DNA of 64,000 nucleotides from Fuerstiella sp041398845 (GCA_041398845.1 JAWKTZ010000012.1:310001-374000); one strand, 5' to 3'; shown: positions 21,497 to 30,355, counted from the first letter of the stretch. The notes: generated by a model from the letters alone, not told the origin. Translations and numbers: made by a program.

Positions 21497-21559
21497 CCGA
21501 CAGGCCAGGCTTCATGACCTGGGTTGTGGCAGCCGTGGCCTGTCGGCCACGGGTTAAAC
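21497..21559. repeat. Right fragment of palindromic repeat family B, split by the IS
   Basis: It begins with the duplicated CCGACAG and continues GCCAGGC, a loop, then TGGCCTGTCGGCC and ACGGGTTAAAC. Joined to 19,726-19,745 it makes a 76 bp palindrome with 24 bp perfect arms. Confidence 0.8.
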
Positions 21560-21578
21560 AATGCCGAGTGAGTCCGCC

Positions 21579-22628
21579 TCAATATTCGCCGATTACTTCG
21601 CCACCGCCGCGAGTTCCCAGCGCCTGCCAGGTGGCACGATCGATGTTGTCGCTGACGAAGCGGGCGCTTCCGTCGGCCAGCAGTGCCTGAGCTCCGCCGG
21701 TGTGCAGGCTGCGAGCCGCAAACCAGCCGATGCCGTTGCGATGGACGTCGGGATCTTTCCAGTTGGGTGGCACATATGTGTTGAACGATCCTGTGTGCCC
21801 ATGAGACCAGATCCACGACATGCCTCGACGTCCGTCCCAGCGAGGAGTTCCATTCGCGGCGGCAGCAGCCACAGCCAGATCCGGGTTGTGGCCGGGAGCT
21901 CCGGAAAAACCCTGTCCGGCGGCCAGCAGTCCGCCGCCTCCATAGCGAGCCATCTGAACTTGAGGATCGTCCGGCGTTGGATTGGTTCCGTCGATGCCGT
22001 TACCTCGACGTGATTCCGCAAACATCACTGTGTTCGAAGTGCCGTCGGTCACATCACGAAAGCGCGACGATGAGGCCCACCAGAACAGACCGTCAGTGCG
22101 AGCGCGAAAGTCATAGTTCGTGTTTGTCCCTGATCCGGTGCAATAACGATAGTTGTTTCCGGCAAAGGCCTGGCCGGGCAACGGCAGGTTGGGAATCCCG
22201 TCGAAGACTTCCATGCCGTTGTCACTGGGGCACAGGAAGAACGGAATGATCGTTTTCGCGGCTTCGGTATGCACCGGATTCAGCGTCTGACTGCCGCCAG
22301 AACCCAGCATCAGCGGAGCATCATTGGCAATCAGGTTCGCCAGGCCGGCCTGCTCGACAAACGGCAGAATCGCCGCATGCACAGACCGGCCCCAGGTGCT
22401 GCTGGCTGCCATGCCCGGAAACACGCTGTAAGTTGATTCATAGTTGTGAATCGCCAGACCAATCTGCTTCAGATTGTTCTTGCACTGAGTCCGCCGAGCC
22501 GCCTCCCGAGCCTGCTGCACGGCGGGCAGCAGTAACGCAATCAGAATGGCAATGATCGCAATGACCACCAGAAGTTCGATCAGGGTGAAGCCGCGTTTGC
22601 GGCCGTTGCTGGTTGAGAGATTTCTCAC
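21579..22628 (-). CDS. DUF1559 protein with prepilin-like N-terminus (copy b)
   Basis: The N-terminal signal (RKRGFTLIELLVVIAIIAIL) is a type III/IV prepilin cleavage-methylation motif, followed by LLPAVQQAREAARRTQCKNN, the hallmark of planctomycete DUF1559 proteins. The C-terminus has the family motif with ALLADGSARFVSDNID and GTRGGGEVIGEY. The start is placed at the GTG at 22,628, about eight bases after a GAAAGG element; the open frame extends upstream to 22,910 but that extension lacks family sequence. The product should be a periplasmic or surface pseudopilin of unknown function. It lies downstream of the Cys-rich gene on the same strand, with the decayed IS just beyond its stop. Confidence 0.88.
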   Translation of the reverse strand: MRNLSTSNGRKRGFTLIELLVVIAIIAILIALLLPAVQQAREAARRTQCKNNLKQIGLAIHNYESTYSVFPGMAASSTWGRSVHAAILPFVEQAGLANLIANDAPLMLGSGGSQTLNPVHTEAAKTIIPFFLCPSDNGMEVFDGIPNLPLPGQAFAGNNYRYCTGSGTNTNYDFRARTDGLFWWASSSRFRDVTDGTSNTVMFAESRRGNGIDGTNPTPDDPQVQMARYGGGGLLAAGQGFSGAPGHNPDLAVAAAAANGTPRWDGRRGMSWIWSHGHTGSFNTYVPPNWKDPDVHRNGIGWFAARSLHTGGAQALLADGSARFVSDNIDRATWQALGTRGGGEVIGEY

Positions 22629-22967
22629 AGGAAATAGCCTTTCGTTGTGAAGAAAAAAGGGAAGAGGAAGGAATGTGGAGACCAGACCACACTTCGCACA
22701 ATACCGGCGACACATTTCCAGAATGTCGGCATCGGCCAGCCCATCCGCAGGCATTGGTATCCGCACGTGATAGGCCAGCACAACTCCATAAGCACGACCC
22801 ATGATCACGCGCTCACGACGCAGAACAGGCTGCTTTGTGGAGAGCGAGCTGAAGCTGAGCGTGAGCGCGCGGACACGAGTCGCACTCTGGAGGTGCGGTC
22901 CGCGAGCCATTGGCAGAATCCGCGCAAAAGTCAGCGAGCCCGGAAAGCACGACGGTGCTTTCGAAAA
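22629..22967. other. Intergenic region with a small hairpin
   Basis: This is the leader between the Cys-rich gene stop and the DUF1559 GTG start. GAAAGCAC (22,943-22,950) pairs with GTGCTTTC (22,955-22,962) across a four-base loop just downstream of the Cys-rich stop. It lacks a clear U-tract on the minus strand. No other feature was recognised. Confidence 0.4.
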
Positions 22968-23789
22968 TCACGCAGTGACAGCGCGGACGCCTGCAACGCC
23001 TATGCGTGGCGGTGGCTCAGGAGGAGACAAGTCACAACAGTACACCGAAGAATTGAACGTCGGCACATTCGCTGACCAGCCGTCTCCGGTGATCTCAGGT
23101 TGAGACCTCTCGGGCAGCATGGTCAAAGACAGAATCTGCCACAGCGAGGTCAGCCCCTGACATTCCAGAGCAGCAATGCCGCAGAAGTATCCCGCAACCG
23201 GCTCATCACCGTTTTCCTGCTGATCACCCTGGGGTTGCTCAGCCGCCGTTGACAGTTGACCATCGGTCAGGGATGAGTTGCCGTCAATACAGCATGACGA
23301 AGACTTCTGTGCGACGCAGGCCGCCTTGTCTGCGGAGCTGATTCCGCAGACTTCCGGTGAATCCGCGACTTGTGGAGCGTTGCTCTTTCTGACCGGAACT
23401 GTCTCCGCTCGGGATGATTTCTGTGACGCATTCGCCACGACACAGTGAGCACACCTGGCATCCTCGCCGACTCTTTTCTTTGTGGCCGCTTCTCGTATCG
23501 CAGCCGCCACAACGTATTCCGGAACCTTGACGCCGTTTCGTTCTGCCCAGGCAACTTTCTGCTGATTGGTGAAGCAGCAGCATTTCTTCCAGCACTGTTC
23601 TGCCGACGCACATCCGCAGGGCCGATCCATGCAGGGGTACGGTTCTGAGCGGTCTTTTTCCGGAGAACTGATCTGAGGCACCGGCACCCACATCGCGCAG
23701 CAACCCACCGCAAGCAACATCGCCACTGCGATTCGCCATCCGCGATTTCTGAAGGCTGTCAGCCCATTTGCCACGAAACATCCGCCCAT
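22968..23789 (-). CDS. Cys-rich membrane-anchored protein, possible metal binding
   Basis: The 273-residue protein has one hydrophobic segment (about residues 18-38). A dense cysteine block follows: YPCMDRPCGCASAEQCWKKC, then CCFTNQQKVAWAERNGV, giving eight cysteines within about 25 residues near position 53. More CxxC-like pairs follow (CAHC near 113, SCC near 185). The block is typical of a small conserved planctomycete family, but I know no assigned function. Metal or redox binding is inferred from cysteine spacing. Neighbours on both sides are DUF1559 pseudopilins, and a His-rich protein lies upstream on the same strand. The C-terminal 100 residues look weakly conserved. Confidence 0.65.
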   Translation of the reverse strand: MGGCFVANGLTAFRNRGWRIAVAMLLAVGCCAMWVPVPQISSPEKDRSEPYPCMDRPCGCASAEQCWKKCCCFTNQQKVAWAERNGVKVPEYVVAAAIREAATKKRVGEDARCAHCVVANASQKSSRAETVPVRKSNAPQVADSPEVCGISSADKAACVAQKSSSCCIDGNSSLTDGQLSTAAEQPQGDQQENGDEPVAGYFCGIAALECQGLTSLWQILSLTMLPERSQPEITGDGWSANVPTFNSSVYCCDLSPPEPPPRIGVAGVRAVTA

Positions 23790-24017
23790 GGTTTGAATGA
23801 TGTCTCGCTCTCCACTGCGGACATGCTACTCCGACCTGGCAAACATCCGATCGGTCAACGTTACCTGGAGCCGGAATTCTCACGAATAGCATCAGCCTGT
23901 CAAACGACTCACTTCCGAAGATTCAAAACAGAATCGCACCAGGCCTTCTCAAGGACGCGCCGCTCCATGTCGCTGACGACAGCAGGAACGGCGCACCTGA
24001 AACAGCACGGCAATTCA

Positions 24018-24947
24018 TCAGAATTCGCCGATCACCTCCCCACCGGCCCGAGTCCCCAGGGCGTTGTACACACCTTCGTCGATGTTTTCGCTGATGGCTC
24101 GCACGGACCCGTCACCCAGGGCGAACTGTCCGATGCCTTCATGCGGAGCTGACAGTCCCTTGTCGTCGGTGCCTGGCTGATTCGGGCGGAACTGAGTTTC
24201 AAACAGCACCATGTGCCCGTGATCATCGGTAAGGTCGGTCACCTCGCGGACCGCAGCGGCCCAGGCGGTTTCGAACAACTGATGACCACCCGCCGTTGTG
24301 GCTGGCAGAGGACCGTTGGTGCGTTCACCCAGAAACAAGGTGTTGCTGAGTCCATCGGTGACGTCGCGAAACCTGGTGCGGCTGTTGCGATAAAACACAC
24401 CTTTGCTTTGCAGAGGCGTGTCGTCCAGATTCACGGTCGCCGTCGAGGGGCCCCAGTTGGCGGCATAGCTTGCCGCTCCATACTGTTCAATGGGTGTCAC
24501 GGTGTCGTCTCGCACAACAAATGTTCCGTCAGAATACGGGTCGGACGGACACAGAAACACAGCCAGATGTTCCTCACGCGGAACCAACTGACTGACATCA
24601 AACACGGGAATGTTGAAGTTGAACTGGTCATACAGATTCTTCTGTTCAAGCTGCGGAAGAATCATGCAGCCCCACGAAAATCCCATGTGGTTTGCTCCGG
24701 AACCCGCCGGATCAAACTTGTGCAGATATCCCGGCGGCAGCAGCCCATGAGTTGATTCATAGTTGTGCAGGCCCAGAGCCAGTTGCTTCAGATTATTCTT
24801 GCAGCTTGACCGCCGAGCCGCCTCGCGAGCCTGTTGCACGGCCGGCAGCAGCAACGCAATCAGGATGGCAATGATCGCAATCACTACCAGGAGCTCGATC
24901 AGAGTGAAGCCTCGCGCGCGGCGAGGCCTGTGAGTTTGGAAAGACAT
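24018..24947 (-). CDS. DUF1559 protein with prepilin-like N-terminus (copy a)
   Basis: The start ATG at 24,947 has AGGAG about eight bases upstream and opens MSFQTHRPRRARGFTLIELL, the prepilin peptidase site, followed by the hydrophobic helix and LLPAVQQAREAARRSSCKNN. An upstream ATG at 25,013 adds 22 residues with no family likeness. Later motifs are SRTRFRDVTDGLSNTLFLGE near residue 190 and GDGSVRAISENIDEGVYNAL before GTRAGGEVIGEF at the end, as in copy b. The two copies differ in the middle, so they are diverged paralogues. It is expected to be exported and possibly to assemble in a pseudopilus-like structure; its function is unknown. Confidence 0.88.
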   Translation of the reverse strand: MSFQTHRPRRARGFTLIELLVVIAIIAILIALLLPAVQQAREAARRSSCKNNLKQLALGLHNYESTHGLLPPGYLHKFDPAGSGANHMGFSWGCMILPQLEQKNLYDQFNFNIPVFDVSQLVPREEHLAVFLCPSDPYSDGTFVVRDDTVTPIEQYGAASYAANWGPSTATVNLDDTPLQSKGVFYRNSRTRFRDVTDGLSNTLFLGERTNGPLPATTAGGHQLFETAWAAAVREVTDLTDDHGHMVLFETQFRPNQPGTDDKGLSAPHEGIGQFALGDGSVRAISENIDEGVYNALGTRAGGEVIGEF

Positions 24948-25127
24948 AAAATCTCCTGACAGACCAACGTCCGCAGACGATGGTCGTCGATGAATGAAAT
25001 AAGAAGCATGCACTCATCGCGCGCCTCTGGAGTGCGGTGACTTGTCACCGCTTTTCCTTTGGTCGCACCGTTGCCGATGTTGAGGCTCTGAATATCGAAA
25101 GCGATTCGTAAACCGGAACCGATTCGT

Positions 25128-25228
25128 AGAGGCTATCTGAAAAAGAGGTCTGACCCTTTGGAGGGCGGCGAATTTGCAGTCAGACCGGCTGCCCGGAGAG
25201 GGTCAGACCCCTTTTTCAGATAGCCTCT
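25128..25228. repeat. Palindromic element family A, copy 1
   Basis: A 101 bp element with arms AGAGGCTATCTGAAAAAG and CTTTTTCAGATAGCCTCT. The arms pair for about 29 bases with one mismatch. The interior carries CCCTTTGGAGGG on the left and CCCGGAGAGGG on the right. It sits upstream of DUF1559 copy a, in a gene-free stretch (25,014-25,368) where I see nothing else. Confidence 0.9.
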
Positions 25229-25368
25229 GGAATCCAGAACCAAAGCTCCGACAAGTCAGAGCACTCCACATCGTGAATGGTTCTGTTGATTCGAACGCAA
25301 CGATGAAGTGCGAAAAGAAGATGTCTGAGGGAAACTCATGCTGCCATGACAGCGGTTTCCGCAACCGT

Positions 25369-26004
25369 TCAGCTCAACTCGGGTGGAGGAACCGGGACAT
25401 CATCGGGGACGCGCTGGTGTAGCGCAGCGATCGTTGACAGGAGGCGAATTCGACCGAGAGGCACTGGAAGTCTGGTGCGCTCCGGAACCGGACCGACAGA
25501 CAGGACCAGCACCTGAACCAGTTGTGCAAACGTAAACGGACTGCTGATACTCACGACGTCGCCATTCACCGAGTTTCGGCGTTCTCCGGAAACTCCGTCA
25601 GCATCCGACGCGACAGAAACGGCAACGTCATCGCCGAACCAGTCGGGCAACGTCAGTTCAAACCACAGAAAGCTGATGTGAATATGACTGTGCGATTCCG
25701 ACAACTCGCCGAAATCTGAGTTCGTCGACGCGTCATCCGTTTCGTGCCGATGGTCGTGGCCGTGAGAATGGTCGCCGTGCGAATGGCCGTGGTCGTGAGA
25801 ATGGTCACCGTGTGAATGGCTGTGGTCACCGTGCGAATGCCCATGCGAGCCGTGGTGTTCAGAACCGGATGTTGAAGCATGAGAATGGTCTGCGTCACCG
25901 TGTTTGTGCGCATGGCGAAATCCGGGGCTGATAAACAGTGTTGCAACCAGCAACAACGCAACCAGCGCCCCGACGATTGCCTGACCTGTCCGACGTCGTG
26001 ACAT
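25369..26004 (-). CDS. His-rich membrane-anchored protein
   Basis: The 211-residue protein has an N-terminal hydrophobic helix (AIVGALVALLLVATLFISPG, about residues 9-28). A histidine-rich tract (about residues 30-90) follows, built of HSHGDHSH and GHSHGDH units. Such tracts bind Zn, Ni, Co or Cu in HypB, ZIP and ZnuA proteins, but no transporter or enzyme domain is visible here. Residues 110-211 contain a hydrophobic segment (HISFLWFELTLPDWF) and a C-terminal PVPPPELS tail. It is upstream of the DUF1559 and Cys-rich genes on the same strand. A periplasmic metal buffer is the best guess. Confidence 0.68.
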   Translation of the reverse strand: MSRRRTGQAIVGALVALLLVATLFISPGFRHAHKHGDADHSHASTSGSEHHGSHGHSHGDHSHSHGDHSHDHGHSHGDHSHGHDHRHETDDASTNSDFGELSESHSHIHISFLWFELTLPDWFGDDVAVSVASDADGVSGERRNSVNGDVVSISSPFTFAQLVQVLVLSVGPVPERTRLPVPLGRIRLLSTIAALHQRVPDDVPVPPPELS

Positions 26005-26328
26005 GCTGTCATCGTATCAACGGGCCAACGGGAAGCAATCGGAGTTCGTCGTAATGCCGATCTGCATGGAAAATCACGACTGGCGTTGCACTGCCGCCGA
26101 TTGCGGGAATGTGTTTCCACAATCCTCGGGGAACTGGCACGGCCAGACCAAATGTCCGGCGGGCATTCAAGATGAAGCGCGTGCAGCGCAGGCAAACGGC
26201 ATTCGCTCTGTTGGATGCTGAGAATCACCAGGAACGGCCGCAACTTCTTCGCTGCCGCAGCGATAACAGTTGTTGTCGGGCATTGCCGAGGCGCAGAAAT
26301 GCCCGGGGAGTTTCCTTTTGACCAGTTG

Positions 26329-26452
26329 TGCTTTGTCAGGACTTGGATTTAGGGTTGCCGCGCATTTTTAGAACGGACTTCCAGTGCGTTTTTCTGAGGA
26401 AGGCGACGGACTGGAAGTCCGTCGTACCCTGAGTTTTTGCACTGACAAAGCA
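26329..26452. repeat. Nested palindromic element (outer TGCTTTGTCAG, inner ACGGACTTCCAG)
   Basis: The outer arms TGCTTTGTCAG (26,329-26,339) and CTGACAAAGCA (26,442-26,452) are perfect. The inner arms ACGGACTTCCAG (26,373-26,384) and CTGGAAGTCCGT (26,411-26,422) are also perfect. Read on the minus strand, the inner part encodes TDFQSV and THWKSVL, a low-complexity peptide I recall as a recurrent intergenic repeat in planctomycete genomes. The gap 26,005-26,465 holds no convincing gene; a 72-codon frame at 26,003-26,221 has no recognisable features. Confidence 0.75.
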
Positions 26453-26465
26453 GTAGGAGGATGCC

Positions 26466-27083
26466 ATGACTACATTAGCAACGTCATTTCGTGCCACCAC
26501 CATCAGACGAATGGCGATTCGGCCTCTCGGTGGGTCTCCAGGCTGGCTGGAAGTGAAGAAATCTTTCCGGGTCGTGATCAATTTTGCCCCCGGGATCGAT
26601 TTCCATCGGTATCAGTATCGGCAGTTCATCAAGGGCAGCGCGAGCATCGAAGAGGGCAGTTACACGGGAGCCGCATCCGTGGCGAACTGGCGGAGCGCGG
26701 GGCGGACGCCGATTTCGGTGAATTCGGTGTTCGGAGTGCCTCCGACCGGGCTCACGCCGAGTTTTCGCGAGGACGGTGCCATGGAAGGTGGACGTGTCGT
26801 TCATTATGGTCGCCAGATCCCGGGAACTCGTCAACACGGCAACGTTCCGGAGGACCGGTACTTCATGGACGGTGGTCTGGGATGCTACCGAGCGACGGAC
26901 AACGTGGGCCTTGAAGTTCCCCCCGGACGAACCTTCGTTGTCGCAGGCCGCAACGTGGTGCGTTCAGGTCTTCGGATTCGCATGAACATCCTGTTTCAGG
27001 GGTGCATTGTGGATACGACACGGTCAGACCATAAGCTGCAGACGCTTCATTGGAGCGTTCGGAGCGACCTCGTCCTGCCATAA
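26466..27083 (+). CDS. Hypothetical protein, 205 residues
   Basis: I do not recognise this protein. The ATG at 26,466 follows a perfect AGGAGG five bases upstream, the strongest ribosome binding site noticed in the window. It lies 13 bases after the nested palindromic element. The sequence is basic (predicted) and rich in Gly, Arg and Val, with no signal peptide or membrane helix. Segments such as FAPGIDFHRYQYRQFIKGSA, RYFMDGGLGCYRATDN and GRTFVVAGRNVVRSGLRI suggest a compact beta-rich fold. It stands alone on the plus strand and converges with the minus-strand membrane protein gene. A secreted or horizontally acquired origin cannot be judged from what I see. Confidence 0.6.
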   Translation: MTTLATSFRATTIRRMAIRPLGGSPGWLEVKKSFRVVINFAPGIDFHRYQYRQFIKGSASIEEGSYTGAASVANWRSAGRTPISVNSVFGVPPTGLTPSFREDGAMEGGRVVHYGRQIPGTRQHGNVPEDRYFMDGGLGCYRATDNVGLEVPPGRTFVVAGRNVVRSGLRIRMNILFQGCIVDTTRSDHKLQTLHWSVRSDLVLP

Positions 27084-27117
27084 GTCAGAAACGAATGGCC
27101 TCGCGTGCCGCACGTTG

Positions 27118-28377
27118 TTATTCCAATGCGTCTGCCATCTGAGTGTAGAACAGTTTCGATCGTTCGTACCGCTTTTCATAAGTGTCGCGGCCGATTTCCG
27201 TGCGAGTATAGATAAAGCCGTACTCCCATTCGTCTTCGCTGTCTTCGTCGGCGGCGGACAAGACGACGTAGTATCGTTTTTCGACATTTTCATTGCCCTC
27301 ACTGCCAACGATACTTTCTTCGATCCGGCACGTCTTCAATGCTCCAAACGGTAACGTCCACCGATTCTTATTGCCTTCAAAACGAATCAACCGCTGCGGA
27401 CGGTCGATCTGAAGGAACCCGAAGTCATCTGCCATCGCTGTCACGGCCGTCCACTTCTCACGCGAAAACAGCTCGACCGTCACAAGATCATCTTCCAGTC
27501 CGCTGAACGGCGCGAGACTGCGGCGCTGCATGGCCTTCTTCGCCTGGCCAATTCCGTAGGCAGCCGCAATAAACTGACCAATCTGAATGAGATAAATGAA
27601 ACCAAGAACCACAGCCGCCAACGCGCCCACACCGATGAGACTCCTGTTGATCCAGTCGGTCGTATCCCAGTTCTGATACAGATGAATGCCCGCCCAGATG
27701 GCGAGTCCCAGCGCGACCAGCAGCGGTCCCAGCGCGATGACCAACTGAACAGCGATCTGCATTGGAGTGAGCAGCCTGGGCTCGCTTCCTTCCAGGGATT
27801 CTGTTTTCACAAAACCGACCGCCTTGTCGGGGTCGAGTTCCAGGTCATCCATGACGGAATGCCGAGTATCGTGGTCGGGCGGCTCCCAGCCAGTCAGGCT
27901 CACCAGCAGGTCCTGGCGATACAGAATGTTGGCGAGCGTATCCAGATTCACCTTCTGGGGGACGGCCACCAGAAACATGTCATCGTTGGCATCGATGAGC
28001 ATCCCGCCGACTGAGTGACTCCATTCCTCCGGTCTCATCAACTGAATGGATTCGATGTCTTTAAACTTGAACGTTTCGAACCACAGGTTTCCGGACGCAC
28101 TGTTGACGATAATGCAGTCGTCCTTCACCGTGACCTCCCGTTGAATATTGCCTCGGTCCAACAACAGCAGAATGAGGCCTCCGCACGCGAGCGCGACAGC
28201 AACGGCTTCGGTCAGACCAAACCGACCGTTGTCCAGAAAGTACATGGCGACGAACATGGTGACCGCAACGGCGATGGCGATCGCGATTCGCCACAACCAG
28301 CCTTTGAGCGTGCGGATACGAATCAGAAAAAACCAGGGCTCATTCCAGGAGATGAGCGTCGAGGAGATCAGCTTCAC
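27118..28377 (-). CDS. Multi-pass membrane protein of unknown function in ABC exporter cluster
   Basis: The 419-residue protein starts at a GTG. Hydrophobic segments lie at about residues 28-48 and 55-72 (WRIAIAIAVAVTMFVAMYFL, AVAVALACGGLILLLL), 205-235 and 250-275. A cytoplasmic-type domain follows each pair: residues 75-170 (KDDCIIVNSASGNLWFETF) and 290-419, acidic near the end (DEDSEDEWEYGF). The two soluble segments may be PH-like beta domains, but that is only an impression. It lies 97 bases after the last ABC permease and is probably co-transcribed. No function is assigned. Confidence 0.6.
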   Translation of the reverse strand: MKLISSTLISWNEPWFFLIRIRTLKGWLWRIAIAIAVAVTMFVAMYFLDNGRFGLTEAVAVALACGGLILLLLDRGNIQREVTVKDDCIIVNSASGNLWFETFKFKDIESIQLMRPEEWSHSVGGMLIDANDDMFLVAVPQKVNLDTLANILYRQDLLVSLTGWEPPDHDTRHSVMDDLELDPDKAVGFVKTESLEGSEPRLLTPMQIAVQLVIALGPLLVALGLAIWAGIHLYQNWDTTDWINRSLIGVGALAAVVLGFIYLIQIGQFIAAAYGIGQAKKAMQRRSLAPFSGLEDDLVTVELFSREKWTAVTAMADDFGFLQIDRPQRLIRFEGNKNRWTLPFGALKTCRIEESIVGSEGNENVEKRYYVVLSAADEDSEDEWEYGFIYTRTEIGRDTYEKRYERSKLFYTQMADALE

Positions 28378-28474
28378 GGGTGGCTCTCAGTAGAGATGGC
28401 AATACGGCATGTCCGGACTGACAGGAATTCTGATGGTCATTCAGAAGATTCGGGGGACTGTTTTCGGCCCGTCT

Positions 28475-30355
28475 CTATTGCCCGGTATCGTGAGTGGTTT
28501 TTCCCAGAGCGACATCGAAGTCACTGATTGAGGGAATCAGCATGGCCAGTGCGGCGAATCCGTAGGCGACACTGATCCAGAAACAGACTCCCAGCGAACC
28601 TCCAAGCAGAAAATCGGTGATCGCATAGAAGGTCAGAAACGGCAGCATCATGGCAGCGATCGTCAGGGCACTGGACGGATTCTTGTGGGTCAGCGAGCTG
28701 TACAGTCCAATACTGCCCAGACCAATGAACACAATGAAGCTCTGCATCTGAATGGCGAACGACGACCGGGCTTCCACCAGCAGCAGCATGAACACAAAGA
28801 TGCCGTTAAACAGAAAGAACATCGTTCCCAGACTGTTGCCAATCGCAGATCGCGAGTTCTCATACGTCAGCCCGGAATGCAGACCCAGCATCACCGAGAA
28901 CAGACACAGCACCGAATAGGCGAAGATCAGATACACAAGGTTCTCAATCGTCAGAGCGCTGGAACTGCCGCCGACAAGCATCAGAAACAGCATGATGACC
29001 GGCACCAACACCATTTCCCGAGCATTCCACAGGGCTCCCAGAATCTTGCCCGTCATGAACTCTTTGGCGCTGATGTCAGTGGCCAGCAGAATGTCCAGAG
29101 TGTTGCTGTCGCGTTCTGTTGAGATCGACGTGACAGCCTGTGCATTGATCAGCAGCAGACTAACGACGCCAATGGCAAGAAAGGCGGCCGCGGCCGGCGA
29201 CACCATCCCCAGCACCAGCGAATCGTCGGCCGTTCCCGTGGACATGACTCCATAGCCAATCAACACCGCCAGAAGAACGTAGGCCAGTTTGATATAAACA
29301 ACCTTGCGACCGTATCCCCGAGTGACAATTTCCTTCCACGTCACCGGGTTGTCCCAGACCGGCCGATGACGCTGACGTTCGGTCGCGGCAGTCGATGTGG
29401 CCACGGCAGTCGATGTGGCCACGGTGGTCGATGTGGCCACGGTGGTCGATGTGGCCACGGTGGTCGATGGAGTGTCGGTGGTCGATGGAGTGTCGGTGGT
29501 CGATGCGCTGTCGTCGCTGACCGCCGGAGCCGCCATTTCTTCCATCGCGCTTTGACGCAGTGCCTGTGACGGATTCCACACTCGCAGCCTCAGCACTGTG
29601 AACAGACTCAACGCGAACGCAATTGCCAGCAGCACACTGACCGATTCCATCGCTGAGACATCAGCCACTCCGCTGACGGTGGAACTCAACGGATTCAGAA
29701 TCCCCAGCAGGGCTCGATAAGGCGACGCCTGAGCAACCCAGTAGCCGACGGTTGAGGTTGTTCCGAGGATCGTCACCAGACCTTCGGTCACGGCCACAAA
29801 AAGAACAACACCCAGCACGCTGATGGCCAGTGTCTGGAAGGTTTTCTGACGCCAGAACGCGACCAGACAGCCCCATGTTCCGGCGGCCAGTGAGGTGGCC
29901 GCAACGATGGCTTCGGCCCAGAAAATCTGCGCCCATGTGACTCCGCCCAGCAGTCGCAGAGTGCAGAACACGGGAACAGAAGCTGCAATCAGGACTCCCA
30001 CGATCAGCAGGCTGGCCAGAAGTTTTCCAAAGGTCAGCTCCCGATTTCGCATATCGGTCATGAGCAGCAGGATCAGTGTGCGACGGTCTTTTTCCTGAGC
30101 AATATTGGCTGCGGTAAACAGAGTGGCAAAAAACATACCCAGAGTCAGTTGCAGCAGCGCGAAGACCCCGAAAACCAGACTGCTGTATGACGCAAGGTCA
30201 CCGGAAAACAGAGTGTCCTGAAAACCGATGGTGGCCTGCCGAATGGTGTACATCAACACCAGCAGAAAGGCCACATAGCCCGATCGCAGCAGATAATGTC
30301 GGAATCGTCGAGGTGCGGTCAGAGCTTCTCGAACAAAGATCGGTCCAGCAAACAC
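28475..30355 (-). CDS. ABC-2 type transporter permease with Thr/Ser-rich linker
   Basis: The 626-residue protein starts at a GTG (MFAGPIFVREALTAPRRFRH). Two sets of about six hydrophobic helices flank a low-complexity linker (about residues 275-325) of STTDTP and STTVAT units. The first half resembles the ABC-2 membrane family (EKDRRTLILLLMTDMRNREL). The second half repeats the theme (ERDSNTLDILLATDISAKEF, GKILGALWNAREM). Such doubled permeases work with a separate ATPase, here the gene at 34,192-35,139. The substrate is unknown. Confidence 0.78.
   Translation of the reverse strand: MFAGPIFVREALTAPRRFRHYLLRSGYVAFLLVLMYTIRQATIGFQDTLFSGDLASYSSLVFGVFALLQLTLGMFFATLFTAANIAQEKDRRTLILLLMTDMRNRELTFGKLLASLLIVGVLIAASVPVFCTLRLLGGVTWAQIFWAEAIVAATSLAAGTWGCLVAFWRQKTFQTLAISVLGVVLFVAVTEGLVTILGTTSTVGYWVAQASPYRALLGILNPLSSTVSGVADVSAMESVSVLLAIAFALSLFTVLRLRVWNPSQALRQSAMEEMAAPAVSDDSASTTDTPSTTDTPSTTVATSTTVATSTTVATSTAVATSTAATERQRHRPVWDNPVTWKEIVTRGYGRKVVYIKLAYVLLAVLIGYGVMSTGTADDSLVLGMVSPAAAAFLAIGVVSLLLINAQAVTSISTERDSNTLDILLATDISAKEFMTGKILGALWNAREMVLVPVIMLFLMLVGGSSSALTIENLVYLIFAYSVLCLFSVMLGLHSGLTYENSRSAIGNSLGTMFFLFNGIFVFMLLLVEARSSFAIQMQSFIVFIGLGSIGLYSSLTHKNPSSALTIAAMMLPFLTFYAITDFLLGGSLGVCFWISVAYGFAALAMLIPSISDFDVALGKTTHDTGQ
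29389..29506 (-). repeat. 18 bp coding tandem repeats in ABC permease linker
   Basis: About four to five head-to-tail copies of an 18 bp unit containing GTGGCCACGG and GTCGAT are followed by two or three copies of a related unit containing GGAGTGTCGGTGG. They encode the STTVAT and STTDTP repeats of the permease linker. The unit length keeps the frame, so copy number can vary without breaking the gene. Confidence 0.85.

Noticed and set aside
26003..26221. 72-codon plus-strand frame with CAADCGNVF-like cysteines
   Set aside because: Short, no ribosome binding site, and composition typical of non-coding sequence; the cysteine spacing is not convincing.
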